A stretch of 64,000 nucleotides of DNA, from assembly GCA_950022655.1 (NCBI GenBank), contig OX465583.1, positions 16,205,298-16,269,297 on the forward strand, read 5' to 3'. The position numbers were made by a program, and so were the translations under genes. How positions within the stretch are numbered: the stretch's first letter is position 1; each line of letters begins with the position of its first letter. Origin of the DNA: Alentia gelatinosa. Lineage: Eukaryota > Annelida > Polychaeta > Phyllodocida > Polynoidae. A model generated the notes under the pieces. That model saw nothing but the letters and a program-made list of their open reading frames with translations. It had not been told where the DNA came from and did no database searches. This document shows, one piece after another, positions 1 through 11,148 of the stretch.

Positions 1-298
1 CTACTGTTTCTCTGCCTGCCTCTCTACTGTTTGTCCGTCTATATACTACCTGCCCGTCTGTCTACTGTCTGCCTACCTGTCTACTATCTATCTGCCTGTC
101 TACTGTTTCTCTGCCTGCCTCTCTACTGCTTGTCCGTCTATGTACTACCTGCCCGTCCGTCTACTGTCTGCCTGCCTGTCTACTATCTATCTGCCTGTCT
201 ACTGTCTGTCTGCCTGCCTGTCTACTCTATGTCCGTCTATGTACTACCTGCCCGTCTGTCCACTGTCTGCCTACCTGTCTCCTCTCTACTTGCCTGTC
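1..298. repeat. 99-bp minisatellite, about 3 copies, cut by the window edge
   Basis: Three copies begin at 1, 100 and 199. Each is built from CTGCCTGTCTA-like sub-words of roughly 11 bp. Because 99 is a multiple of three, an open frame (31-390) runs through it; this is a repeat artefact, not a gene. The array probably continues to the left of the window. Confidence 0.9.
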
Positions 299-1590
299 TC
301 CCACCTAGGGCACGAACATCATTTTTACTTCGTGCCTTGTACCGGGACCCAGTGATTCAAATTTGCAAACCAAGCATACAAGGTGGTTGACTTATAGTCA
401 TGGCAGTCTGCCCCCATGCCCACTCTCCCAGCAGATCTTTCATGACGCTCGCACTTACTGATCTCTGCCTCAACCCAACGCTGGTTTCCACTAGAGACAG
501 TGAGAACCAGCTACCATTTCAGATTCAAAACAGGGAAACTGTCAAAAGTTATGAAACTCAAACAACTCATATATTATGAGTTGCGAAATACTGTAATTGT
601 TAAATGAGCTTCACAGACAATCCAGCTCTTTTCCAGCTATAAACCCCTTTATATTGTGAATCCACAGTTAATCAGGCTGCCCCTTTGTCATGTTAACAAA
701 CAAAACCCTGCGGCACATGGAGTGCTTTCCACTAAAGAAAGTAATCCCTAAGACCATGTCTGGCTTGACATAACAAATAAAAGAAATGACAGTTTATTAT
801 TTATCATATAAGTATGTACATCTCTATATATAAGTAAAAACACAAAATGATCCTCAAAGGGTTCAGAATTTAGTATATGGCCCGATGTCGCGGATCGTCG
901 TCAAATGACCATTTTTCTTCTCCGCTTAATACTAAGATGAATATAGTAGATGTCTATGATTGTATCATGTCTGCTGACAAGTGATGTTTGGTCAGAGTTT
1001 GGAAGGGAACCATGGTTTTGCCTATGTGAGATCATAAATAATGGAGCTAGACGGCCAAAACCGCTCCAAAAGAGAGTTTTTTTCACAATAGAATGTAAAT
1101 ACTATACTTGCAACTATCAGCATTAGTAGAAAATGATGATAATCTTGACAGTTATTGTTCTTAACTGGGGCCCCGTAGGTTAAGGATTTCTTTAAGATCA
1201 TTTACACATATTTGGGCAGTCTGGTATACATTATGCATGGAAAAATGTAAATGTCTATTTTTAGTGTTGGAACGATTGACTCCCAAAGGAGGTAACCCTA
1301 CCAATATCTACATATAGCACAGACAGGAACAAAATATGTCCTGGTAAGCCTTCACATATATGTATGAAAATAAATTATGATTTCCCTGACTGTATGTTTA
1401 TTCTATTTTTCGGTTACTCAAATCATAACAAACACCTTGTCTCTAACTTGTATCTTGCTGACAGCCAATCCATCATTGCACGAAGAAATATAATGTTGTA
1501 AATTCACAAGTAGTATGTAGTCAACAATTCATAGACAACATTAGTGTGATAGCAATATGACGTTGGTAACACGGCCTGCCAACCCTTAGA
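299..1590. other. Non-coding interval, nothing recognised
   Basis: AT-leaning sequence without tandem structure, long ORFs, tRNA-like boxes or transposon ends that I can see. A short ORF at 901-1086 (minus) has no recognisable features and is probably chance. Confidence 0.5.
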
Positions 1591-1599
1591 AACGTAGTC

Positions 1600-1866
1600 A
1601 CTTCATGCTGTAGGTCACTTCACATAATAAACACAACTCGTTTCTTGAAGATAGCTTCACGTAGATGCTTCAAATACTCCATTCACGTAGTCACTTACGT
1701 AGTAGACACACTTGGTTGCTTCACATAGTCACTTCACGTAGTCACTTCACATCATATAATCGCTTCACGAAGTCACTTGACAAAGTCGCTTCATGTAGCC
1801 ATTTCCCATGGTCTCTAATAAACGTACTCGCTTCACGTAGTCGATTCACGTAGTAAATGCACGTAC
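1600..1866. repeat. Degenerate short tandem repeat, TCACGTAG-type words
   Basis: Words like CTTCACGTAGTCA recur irregularly every 12-24 bp with many substitutions (for example at 1681-1745 and 1830-1855). It looks like an old, decayed microsatellite or minisatellite. CACGTA occurs many times, so E-box-like matches here have little meaning. Confidence 0.6.
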
Positions 1867-2148
1867 GCTGGGGCACGTGTAAGTCAATAGGCACTGGTCT
1901 CGGGCGGGTGTCGTCATTCTGTAGTCTATTGGTAATCTGTCGCTGGTCAGCCCCGGGCTTCTGGGAGTCGCGCGGGGCTTTACCCTGAAGACGACACGAA
2001 GAAAGCTTGTCAATCACCCACGGCCCCCGCCCACCCCTCCGCCCGGCCCCTGACCAGTGCCCGCCCACACCCCGCACACTCCCCTGACCATCCCCCAGAC
2101 CATCCCCCCACTCACACCTCCGCCCAGCCCCCACCCAATCCCACTCAG

Positions 2149-3317
2149 CCTCACCCACTCCGTGCCCACACCCCGCCCACACCCACCAATTCAAACCTAC
2201 TCCCTGCCTACTCCCGCTCAGCCCCACCCACTCCGTGCCCACACCCCGCCCACACCCACCAATTCAAACCTACTCCCTGCCTACTCCCACTCAGCCCCAC
2301 CCACTCCGTGCCCACACCCCGCCCACACCCACCAATTCAAACCTACTCCCTGCCTACTCCCGCTCAGCCCCACCCACTCCGTGCCCACACCCCGCCCACA
2401 CCCACCAATTCAAACCTACTCCCTGCCTACTCCCGCTCAGCCCCACCCACTCCGTGCCCACACCCCGCCCACACCCACCAATTCAAACCTACTCCCTGCC
2501 TACTCCCGCTCAGCCCCACCCACTCACCGCCCACTCCCCGCCCACACCCGGCAATCCCCACATACAACCTACCCACTCAGCCCCACCCACTCCGCACCCA
2601 CTCCCCGCCCACACCCGGCAATCCCCACATACAACCTACCCACTCAGCCCCACCCACTCCGCGCCCACACCCCTCCCGCACCCGGCAATCCCCACATACA
2701 ACCTACCCACTCAGCCCCACCCACTCCGCGCCCACACCCCTCCCGCACCCGGCAATCCCCACATACAACCTACCCACTCAGCCCCACCCACTCCGCGCCC
2801 ACACCCCTCCCGCACCCGGCAATCCCCACATACAACCTACCCACTCAGCCCCACCCACTCCGCACCCACTCCCCGCCCACACCCGGCAATCCCCACATAC
2901 AACCTACCCACTCAGCCCCACCCACTCCGCGCCCACACCCCTCCCGCACCCGGCAATCCCCACATACAACCTACCCACTCAGCCCCACCCACTCCGCACC
3001 CACTCCCCGCCCACACCCGGCAATCCCCACATACAACCTACCCACTCAGCCCCACCCACTCCGCGCCCACACCCCTCCCGCACCCGGCAATCCCCACATA
3101 CAACCTACCCACTCAGCCCCACCCACTCCGCGCCCACACCCCTCCCGCACCCGGCAATCCCCACATACAACCTACCCACTCAGCCCCACCCACTCCGCAC
3201 CCACTCCCCGCCCACACCCGGCAATCCCCACATACAACCTACCCACTCAGCCCCACCCACTCCGCACCCACACCCCGCCCACACCCGGCAATCCCCACAT
3301 ACAACCTACCCACTCAC
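2149..3317. repeat. C-rich minisatellite with a switch from 73-bp to 67-bp units
   Basis: Five 73-bp units start at 2149, 2222, 2295, 2368 and 2441. Units of 67 bp follow from 2514 with exact spacing (2581, 2648 ... 3251), about 12 in all. Two 67-bp subtypes, 'CACTCCCCGCCC' and 'CACACCCCTCCCG', alternate irregularly. Both periods equal 1 modulo 3 and the plus strand lacks stops, so all three plus frames stay open (2057-3385, 2235-3380, 2308-3552). The plus strand is extremely C-rich and G-poor. No gene is called. Confidence 0.95.
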
Positions 3318-3570
3318 CACTCACACCCCGCCCGTCCCCGCCCGCCAGGATCCAGTTCTCAGACGCATATATCTTCATGAATTGACCAGTGACTTCAAAG
3401 CTTCCTCCTATGGTGGCCAGCTGCCACTGATATTCTCCTTCACCCCTATCGCCCCACCAGCATTTATAATCGGGGTGTTCACCTACTACGATAGACAAAG
3501 AAACCTTCCAATGGACTACGATGCAAATTATCAGAGGCCCAGCTTCCACTGAGCTCCAAACCCTGTAAGA

Positions 3571-4121
3571 TAGGCCTTACGATGCACCTCCCGACGAAAA
3601 ATAAAAATCGTCCCTGAAGGTGAGCTGAAATCGGTGCAGTTGATCATGTGTAAACGATTAGGCACCTACATGTACTATGATTGAAATTTAGACCTATTTA
3701 GAAATTTAGACCTACCAATATGGCTCTGATACAAAAAGTAAGTATTGGAGACTTATCGGAAGGGTCCATATCGTAGACCAATGTCTAGACATGCCACTTC
3801 ACTAAGCATCGTAACATTTGGGTTCTCCTGTAAAGAAAAGGTAATCATGGTTCCTATATGCCCCACATATGCATTTATGCATCTTCTATCACAAGTAAAA
3901 ATTTCATAATTTTCTGATCAGGATCTAACACGTTAGACTGATTTTTCCATCATCAGAATACTCTGTGATGCTCCTGATTAGCCACCGCCATGTCAACATG
4001 ACGAAATCATAGATCCCATTTTTAATGGAAGCCTAATTGCAGAGATATGGTCAATTGCCCCGATGTGTGGTCACCTTCCAACGCGATTTAAATTTGTTAT
4101 TGGGAGGTGCATCATAGGCCA
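3571..4121. mobile_element. Non-autonomous TIR element (MITE-like, about 550 bp)
   Basis: The left end reads TAGGCCTTACGATGCACCTC and the reverse complement of the right end reads GGCCTATGATGCACCTCCC. The similarity continues inward with substitutions for roughly 100 bp (3571-3675 against 4020-4120), including GAAGGTGA, ATCGG, a TTGA-CAT block and ATTAGGC. No coding capacity. A related TACGATGCAC end-like piece lies at 4163, just outside. I could not fix a target-site duplication. Confidence 0.6.
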
Positions 4122-4265
4122 TATCAAAGTGTATCAAGAGCTCAGTGGACGCTGGCCTTTACTCTACGATGCACACCCCCAATCTGCGATTTGTTCCTGA
4201 CAAAAAGGTTGTATCGTAGGGTGCCTAAAGGTTTAAAAATTTATGTTATAGTTTGATTTGAAACT

Positions 4266-4875
4266 AAGGTCTTAAGGCCCGGCCTAACTGAAGCGACGCG
4301 ACGTTTTATGAGGCCATAGACTGTCCGCCGGCGGCATTTATGGCCTTAAGTGCGACGGATCCATTGCACTCAATTGCAAGGAAACTCAAAGGTATGCACC
4401 ACTGATGCAATTAATTCATCACAATGCTTTTAACTTTAAAATTGTAAAATGACCTCTGTTCATAGTGTTACCTTCTCTTATAACTTGTATCTACGTTGAG
4501 CTTCATACTAGTCAATAAACATGAACTCTGTCATGTATATAAAACCAAAAGGTTAAATGATATCAGATACATTTATAAGCTGGAGATTACGATCACCTGT
4601 AATCTCTGCCCGATGAATTACACGCCCTATTGATTTAATATGGAGACTCTCTATTTGGTGGATGATAAATGTTTAAAGTAGGTTGGAAATTCACCATATA
4701 CCCATGCGATGAATCCATCGGATCCCTCGCATCGCACTCAATCGCACACAGGCACAAGCCCAGCCCCACTGGTGCGATTATGTGCGATGCGACGGGCGGT
4801 GCCGTTTTTATGACCCTCGCCTGGCGTTTATGACTTTTTATTGACTTGCGATGAATCCGTCATACCAGTATACAG
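4266..4875. repeat. Unclassified repeat-like stretch with recurring GCGATG/GATCC words
   Basis: Words such as GCGACGGATCCATTGCACTC (4352), GATCCCTCGCATCGCACTC (4721) and GCGATGCGACGG (4783) recur together with 'TTTTATGA'. The style resembles the inside of the MITE pair near 59 kb, where short words are repeated in both orientations. I could not define ends. It may be a decayed DNA transposon. Confidence 0.3.
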
Positions 4876-5042
4876 ACTATGGACACAATAGAGAAAACAT
4901 TTTATTTAGATTTTTCTGATGCATGGCTATCAGAATAAGGGGAATATGATATAAAATGCAGAGGGCATTAATATAAATGACAAGGCCAATTTAAACAACC
5001 GGCAGGGGGACAACGTCCCTCCTGGGTGGGGTACGTAGGGCA

Positions 5043-5331
5043 TTTTATCTCACCCCAGTATTTTTCTCCATAGGCTTAACATTAGGAACTCGTACTCAAC
5101 GGCCATGGAGTTCGTGTACCCAATACTCAACGGCTAATTCAGTGATTCATTTCATCAATAAATAATGTCATACGGGGTGAGATAAAATCAGAAACCCACT
5201 CGATGAAAATAACTTGGTCCGTACTCCATCTCGTTTGACTGCAGAGTAATTCACTCAGCTTCGCTTCGTGAATTACTCTGCAGTCAAACTCAGTGGAGTC
5301 CGGACCAAGCTATTTTCATCTCGTGGGTTTC
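5043..5331 (+). mobile_element. Hairpin module, copy A
   Basis: A bracketing inverted repeat (TTTTATCTCACCCC at 5043-5056 against GGGGTGAGATAAAA at 5174-5187) is followed at once by a long imperfect hairpin with arms 5191-5253 and 5268-5331. The arms are about 63 bp and the loop contains CTTCGCTTC. Related modules lie at 26976 and 50786 in the same order and orientation. No ORF is conserved. It behaves like a foldback-type non-autonomous repeat; its class is unknown. Confidence 0.65.
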
Positions 5332-5769
5332 CTTCTAAATGCCCAAGGGCGAGGCCCAGGTTCTGAGTGCGTGGATCTCTCCCTCCGAGGCCCCCGCATG
5401 TGCAGCACTTCAACTGAGAGAATGAAGAGTGACCCTCTTGGCCGACAGGAAGGCAACGGCCCCGAGGTTAGTACGCATTGTCAAGAAGATCGCGATGTAG
5501 GCTTTATAGAGGGAAACAGACAAATATCGACGTCTTGCATGCATTGCAACGTGATAATGAGGGACAGCGATGAAGCGTTTTTTTAGACTTGACAACAGTG
5601 CGAAGAGAAGTTGAGGTAAGCATGAGATCTCCACATCTGAGTGTGTGAGGCCCCCCCTAGAGAAGAGATGGAGGGGGAGAGCACGTCGGAGACCTGTACA
5701 AATGTGAAGTAGGAGAGCCCTCGAGGGCGGCTCTGAGAGCGAGGGAACTTGGACCTGCCGTGTACATAG
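5332..5769. other. Unassigned interval between two hairpin repeats
   Basis: About 440 bp of mixed composition. A 141-residue minus frame (5835-5410) is open, but I recognise no domain. It could be a further decayed part of the DIRS/Ngaro-like element to the right, split by the hairpin repeat at 5770, but I cannot show this. Confidence 0.3.
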
Positions 5770-6180
5770 ACAATAATCGATGGTTTTGTGGACAGGCGGC
5801 CGTAAACCACGAGAGGTTGACGCGTAGTAACACACGAGCGCTAGCGAATGTATTACGACGTCAACCTAGAGTGGTTTCCAGAGCCGCCTGTCCACAAACC
5901 ATCGTTTGTTGTATTTATTATCCATATTTTCGAATAAATTAAACCCAGTAATTGCCATATCAAAGGGCATAACAATAGGGACTATTTCTTTGCTCTATAG
6001 CACAAAGGGACTATTTTTCCCGTATACCACGGTTTTGAGCCCGTATACCACAGATGTGAATCCGTATACCACAGTTATGGTATCAGACCGGTTTTATACA
6101 ATGGGTCGTGGTTTACTGAGTTCCCATACATTCTCAATGGGGGTTTTGTATACGATGGATAATAAAAATAGAGGATGATG
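5770..6180. mobile_element. Hairpin repeat, second family, copy D
   Basis: Imperfect hairpin arms 5770-5829 and 5852-5911 (about 60 bp) enclose a loop containing CGAGCGCTAGCGAA. The arm and loop resemble those at 57711-57853. The right side (5870-6000, with a TTGTATTTATTA word and an AATAGGGACTA word) resembles 36925-37030. The tail at 6019-6080 has three CCGTATACCAC words. It directly abuts the DIRS/Ngaro-like remnant and may have truncated it. Confidence 0.6.
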
Positions 6181-6189
6181 TGCCGCTCC

Positions 6190-7720
6190 TTGATTCGGAC
6201 TAAGGGGGCTACTGAAGGCATGTGGGTAGACAGGCGTCGCGCACCCCTCGGAACTGAGGCGACATCTTGCTGGCAGAGGGAATGGTGGTGTCTTCCATGA
6301 CATCACACCCATGTCCTGGCTCAGAAAAGATAGTTTGCCATCGTCGCCGGTGACTTGAACGTGTTGGCAAAAGCCTGGGTGTACTTGGCGGTGTAGAAGA
6401 TGGTCGGTCAGAGAGGGAGGAGCCCGCGAGGACCGAGATCCTGAAGTAGGCCTTGGCCTGGAGGCTGTGGTTGCAACGGGCTGACAGGGCCAGCGACTGC
6501 AGCATAGATCTGCGCCTGAAGCTCGGACCCTTCACTTGTAGGTAGGAGATAAGAAGAGATTAACATTGTAGGTTATGGTTACATTGCTGCGTAATTTTCG
6601 GGTGCTGCCACCTGCCATTCTACATGGTCTCAGGTCACATGACCTTACATGCTAGCGGCCATGTTGTCACTTCTCTGAACATTTCAAAACATGGCAGATC
6701 GTGATTTCCCACCCACAATCCCTGTATAACAAATTGTCTATCACATGCCGTATGTTTTATACCTGACTGTCTGTTAATAAATTTATCTTAACCGCAGCTT
6801 ACATGTTTCTTGTTTGTGCAGCACACTATAATTACAGACTGGCATGCAGAGGGGGCAGGCACTGTTATGAGAGAGAACCATGGCCGGCGCGGTTGCATGG
6901 CCAAAGTCCAGGCATTGTTGCCCAGGGCCGCTATATGAGCCAAATCCAATGAGCAATCTCGGCATAGAGAGGGTTAGCAGTGTTGCCCGACGCAAGTGCT
7001 TCAACCGGTACATCCTCACCTGTTTTGACCATGAGGTGCAACGCCAGGGGGTGCGCGGGCCCAGTGTTGCAACGGCTTGAAGGAAGACCACCACGTGGGT
7101 GCGGCTAGCTGAGGTGAGGAAGTCGACGAGGCCGCCTCGACCACTCCCCCTGGCTGGAGACAAAGATTGGGTAGGGGTCGAGGTGAGGAGTGACAAGGAC
7201 CACTCTGTTGGCAGCTCTGGCTTATGATATGGATGTACCACTGGAGGTAATCCTTAACAGCCAGGATGACGATGGGGCTGACCTCGGGGACTGAGGCGAG
7301 GAATGCCAGGACGTGTGAGACAAACTTGCGAGTCTGAGACACACTTCAAGACACGTAGAGAAGGTGGCCGACGAGGGACTGAGGCTGGGCCCTATTCATG
7401 GAGTGACCCCAGGTACTCCAGGCGTTGGCCACGGGGATGGAACTTTCCAGGCTGAGGACAAGGCCGAGGTCAGCAGCAAGAGAACTGAAAGCGTGGTAAG
7501 CGTGGCTAGATTCCTCCTGGGTGACCTCGGCTCCCGTGAAGTCATCCATGTATGTGAGGGTGTGGTGGCCTCGGGTTCTCAGGAGATGAGCGATGTCTGT
7601 GATGCGTTGGCAGGCTGAGGCCAATAGGCGGGCCCCGAAGGAACAACAGCGTCAATATAGTAGACCCCGTCTACCTTGATGACCTGAACCTTGATGACAG
7701 TCCTAGGAGGTGTCGAAGGT
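6190..7720 (-). pseudogene. DIRS/Ngaro-type retroelement remnant (RT, RNase H region, recombinase N-terminal region)
   Basis: Reading leftward on the minus strand, 7718-7346 encodes a reverse transcriptase piece: a YYIDAVVPSGP-like stretch, an ASACQRITDIAHLL helix, then YMDDF at about 7552-7538 followed by GLVLSLESSIPVANAW. This order and spacing fit the (Y/F)LDDF...LGL...K..P...FLG pattern of tyrosine-recombinase retroelements rather than LINEs. Next comes SLVGHLLYVS and, after a frame change, RKFVSHVLAFLASVP (7342 region), the linker to RNase H. Around 7060-6900 another frame gives GNTANPLYAEIAHWIW, RNase H-like. Around 6470-6330 a frame-shifted stretch reads FANTFKSPATMANYLF, like the core-binding domain of such recombinases. 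Frames change several times, so it is dead. The catalytic recombinase region is absent or lies beyond the hairpin repeat at 5770-6180. The family call is from motif memory, not a search. Confidence 0.6.
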
Positions 7721-8699
7721 GCCGTTTTTTTGATGAATCAACAAATAAAACATATGAGCCCTTTAGGAATCACAGTGAATTATGAAGATGACAATTTTGT
7801 GAAGTATGAAAATTAAATTAGGGAATTCACTTTACCCACAATTGATTCCTTAAGAAAGTACCACATAAGGCTCGTCTAATAAAGAAGGAACGATAATTAT
7901 AAGGTAGTGCCACCTGTGGTATCTGTTGGAACTATTGTTCTACATTTCCCTCTGTAACTGTCACAAGCTATCGTGACAAAAGATGTATGTCAAATGAACG
8001 ACCATTTATAAGAACGATGTGACAATCTAAGAATGACCCGATTTTGTAAACGAGATTTACCTTGGATCGTCCCCAAGGTCCCTCTCGTTTCATAGATCGT
8101 ATTGTCCAGCTTGATTATCGTTCGTTCAATATTAAGCGGGCCCCAGACCTTCCCGGGCGATCTGTCGACGATTTTGGACATTCTGCATCGTAAGGTCTAC
8201 ATTTATATCGTAGTAGGTGGACGCCGAGCCTAACGTAGTATATCAGACGGAATCGGAAAGTCAAGATCGTAGGTAGACACAGTGCATCTCTGAGAAAAGG
8301 GTGATCATAGTACTGATGCACCTCATGGTGCAACCAATGTAGCGAAGCAGCATTTTAATGTTAAGAGAAAACATAGTTACTGAGCCCTTAGGGAGGGCCA
8401 TTCAAGGCCTTTTGTTCTCTAAAATACCTCCATTTTATGGGAGAAAATGCCTAGAATACAATGTACAATATTATCATACACCTTTGGCTGATCATCTATA
8501 GAATGCTTCTCACTGCTAAGGGTGCAGTTTAGATAATGTTCGTGCCCACTGAGCCTGTAGTGAATGTTTGGGCGCAGTGGGCCCGTAGTTTACTTAATAA
8601 GTACACAGAATGGAGTTTTTCATGATATTTAGGTATATAAGAAAACGTAATGACTGAGCTGTAGGGATCATTATACCTTATTTATATCCATGCCATGTT
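7721..8699. other. Non-coding interval with scattered ATCGTAG words
   Basis: No gene is seen. The segment 7980-8330 carries words such as TATCGTAGTAGGTGGACG (8210) that recur at 8938 and, inverted, at 3480. This suggests decayed copies of an interspersed repeat. I could not define boundaries. Confidence 0.4.
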
Positions 8700-8950
8700 T
8701 CTAGACCTATAGTGTACTTGACATATTTTGATATTAAAATAGGCTTACTTCGTGAGATCTGCATCAATGCATGAGGTAAATTGTGAGGTGCGTCGGTACC
8801 ATAGTCACTTTTTTCTGTCTTCAATTATTACCCTCAAACACGTTCTGATGCTCCATGATGTACTATGGCTCCCTACGATATAGACCCTCTGATGCACTAC
8901 TGTAGGGCATCGTGGTGCATCGGTGGTTCTTTTCTCATCGTAGTAGGTGG
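8700..8950. repeat. Interspersed repeat, copy 1
   Basis: It aligns by eye with 23590-23765: CATATTTTGATAT, then a TCGG-ACCAT stretch, then CCTCAAACACGTT against CTCAAACATGTTT, ending in CTCCCTACG. The level of substitution suggests an old non-coding repeat family of unknown class. Confidence 0.55.
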
Positions 8951-9129
8951 GTGACGGGCCTAAACACATGCCTCCCCGCACCTCCCTTTCTTCCAGAACC
9001 CTGCCCCCTGCCTCTAGGCCCCGATTCTGCGCTGGCCCATTTGAGGAGGAGTAAAATGTGACAGTTTATTACACGGTCAAGTTTCGTTTCACTGTGGGAA
9101 GATTGGGGTTGGTCCCGGGGGTCTGGCAG

Positions 9130-9370
9130 TACCGGGTGGTGAGTGGTCGGGCGGAATGAGACGCGGGCCCGGACGGCGGACGCTGGCGTTCTACGTCCGG
9201 TGTACGCGCGGGAAGCACGCGACGCGGGACCCGGAGACGGGCGAGGCCCGGACGCCGCCAACAGCGCGCCGAGCGACCGGCGTTGTCGGCAGTCAGCAGA
9301 GACCGCCTTATGTATGAGTGTGAGTATGGTGGATGGCGGGACACACGAAATCTCCACCGGCTTCTCCGTA
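9130..9370. promoter_or_regulatory. CpG-rich segment, possible promoter
   Basis: About 200 bp dense in CpG (CGGACGGCGGACG, GCGCGCCGAGCGACCGG), against CpG-poor flanks. Open frames on both strands (8935-9381 minus, 9143-9373 plus) follow from base composition and resemble no protein I know. No clear TATA or splice site fixes a direction. Confidence 0.3.
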
Positions 9371-9549
9371 TAGTTTAACAAGGAGAAAACAGCGCCGTTG
9401 TCTTATAGCAAAAACGAAACAAAACAGAAAATTTAAACATCATCATCAACTGCACTGCCCACTGCCTGCACATTCTCTTTAATTCCTACTCAACCCTCTT
9501 ATTTTAGTATTTATGTTAATGCTAATTATCATTATCATCGTATACAATC

Positions 9550-9638
9550 ATATATATATATATACACACACATGTATATATATATATATAATATTGATCT
9601 CATTAAAAAGAAGGAGAGAAACACAGGAGTTGGCGGTA

Positions 9639-9703
<65 letters not shown>
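9550..9703. repeat. TA dinucleotide microsatellites
   Basis: Two (TA)n tracts, 9550-9592 (with a short CA interlude) and 9642-9702, are separated by about 50 bp of unique sequence. The open frames here encode only alternating I/Y. Confidence 0.95.
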
Positions 9704-9705
<2 letters not shown>

Positions 9706-9706
<1 letters not shown>

Positions 9707-10504
9707 GGGCGGGATAACTACACCGGGTATCCTGATGATACCACTCAACCTCGGAGCTAGACCAGGGAAACAACATACAACTTACTCGCTAGTCGGGAAG
9801 CAGCCTTGTCATACACCAAACAACATATAAGGTATCACAGGAAGAATATAAGATTAACCTTCCTTCAAACCGCATGTTGTAAATGTGTTTACATCGGTCG
9901 CAAAAAGCCTATCAATGGGCCTTGTGGTAGACAGCATTATGTATCAAGCTAATCATGTCCAATAAATGAGAGGGGCGAGGATTGACTGATATGCCATCGG
10001 TTGGATTGTTTAGTTATTGCACGAGGTAACACTCAGTGTGCAATCATGTAAGTCTCAAACAAATGGTATATCATTGGTAAATCCTGACCACTCAAATTGG
10101 TTTTAGATTTTATCCAACACTAGAACGTCAGTAAAATACATAGCATAACAAAATAACATGATAATCCAACTCCAGCTGGAAAATATTCATCTTGTCTTAT
10201 ATTGTTTTTTCCTGTTATACTCAGGCATCATATGACACCATATTTTTCAACATTCTGACAATGCTATGATGCGGGAAATTTGATCCATAGCCGTGTCATA
10301 GGCATGTCGCAAGCATGTCGCAGTAACAAGCCGGGATACTGTGCTATGGGTTTTATGTAGAAATATTTGAGGAAATATTTTAGAAAAAGTATCACTGATA
10401 TACCTGGAAGTTTCGTTTTATGCAACATAACGTAGTGTCCGCTGTTTACTGCCTGAAAAATGTAGGGTATTCGCGATATAGCGTAGTATCCAGATACTGT
10501 ACAA
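9706..10504. other. Non-coding interval, nothing recognised
   Basis: AT-rich unique sequence. A short minus ORF (10264-10518) has no recognisable feature. Confidence 0.5.
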
Positions 10505-11148
10505 ACACCCTCAAACACTCACTTGACCTCACTGCTACACTAACCCTCACACTCACTCATATACTCACACCTACAATCGCTCACTAATTCACTCACTCAC
10601 TCACTCACTCACTCACTCACTCACTCACTCACTCACTAACTCACTGACTCACTAACTCACTCACTTACTAACTAATTCACTCCCTTACTAATTCACTCAC
10701 GCACTCACTCACTAATTCCTACACTCACTCACCCACACTCTCACTCACATACTTACTCATACCTGCACTCACTCACTCCTACACTCACTCAGTCACTCCT
10801 ACACCCATCCATTCACTCACTCAGTCACTCAGTCACTCCTACACTCACTCACTCCTACACTCAGTCACTCAGTCACTCAGTCACTCACTCAGTCACTCAG
10901 TCACTCAGTCACTCAGTCACTCCTACACTCACTCACTCCTACACTCACTCACTCACTCCTACACTCACTCAGTCACTCCTACACCCATCCATTCACTCAC
11001 TCAGTCACTCATTCACTCCTACACTCACTCACTCCTACACTCAGTCACTCAGTCACTCAGTCACTCACTCAGTCACTCAGTCACTCACTCACTCCTACAC
11101 TCACTCACTCCTACACTCACTCACTCACTCCTACACTCTCGCACCCAC
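10505..11148. repeat. ACTC tetranucleotide array with 180-bp higher-order repeat
   Basis: Runs of CACT/CAGTCACT and CCTACACTCACT words. A block beginning 'ACACCCATCC' at 10801 recurs at 10981, exactly 180 bp later, with near-identical following order. A simple microsatellite has therefore been duplicated as a larger unit. Confidence 0.9.

Noticed and set aside
2057..3552. Three overlapping plus-strand ORFs of 381-442 residues, Pro/His/Thr-rich
   Set aside because: All three frames carry the same peptide repeats because the unit lengths (73 and 67) are 1 modulo 3 and lack stops; this is repeat-driven openness.
8935..9381. 148-residue minus ORF in the CpG-rich segment
   Set aside because: Opposing frames are equally open because of composition; no recognisable domain.
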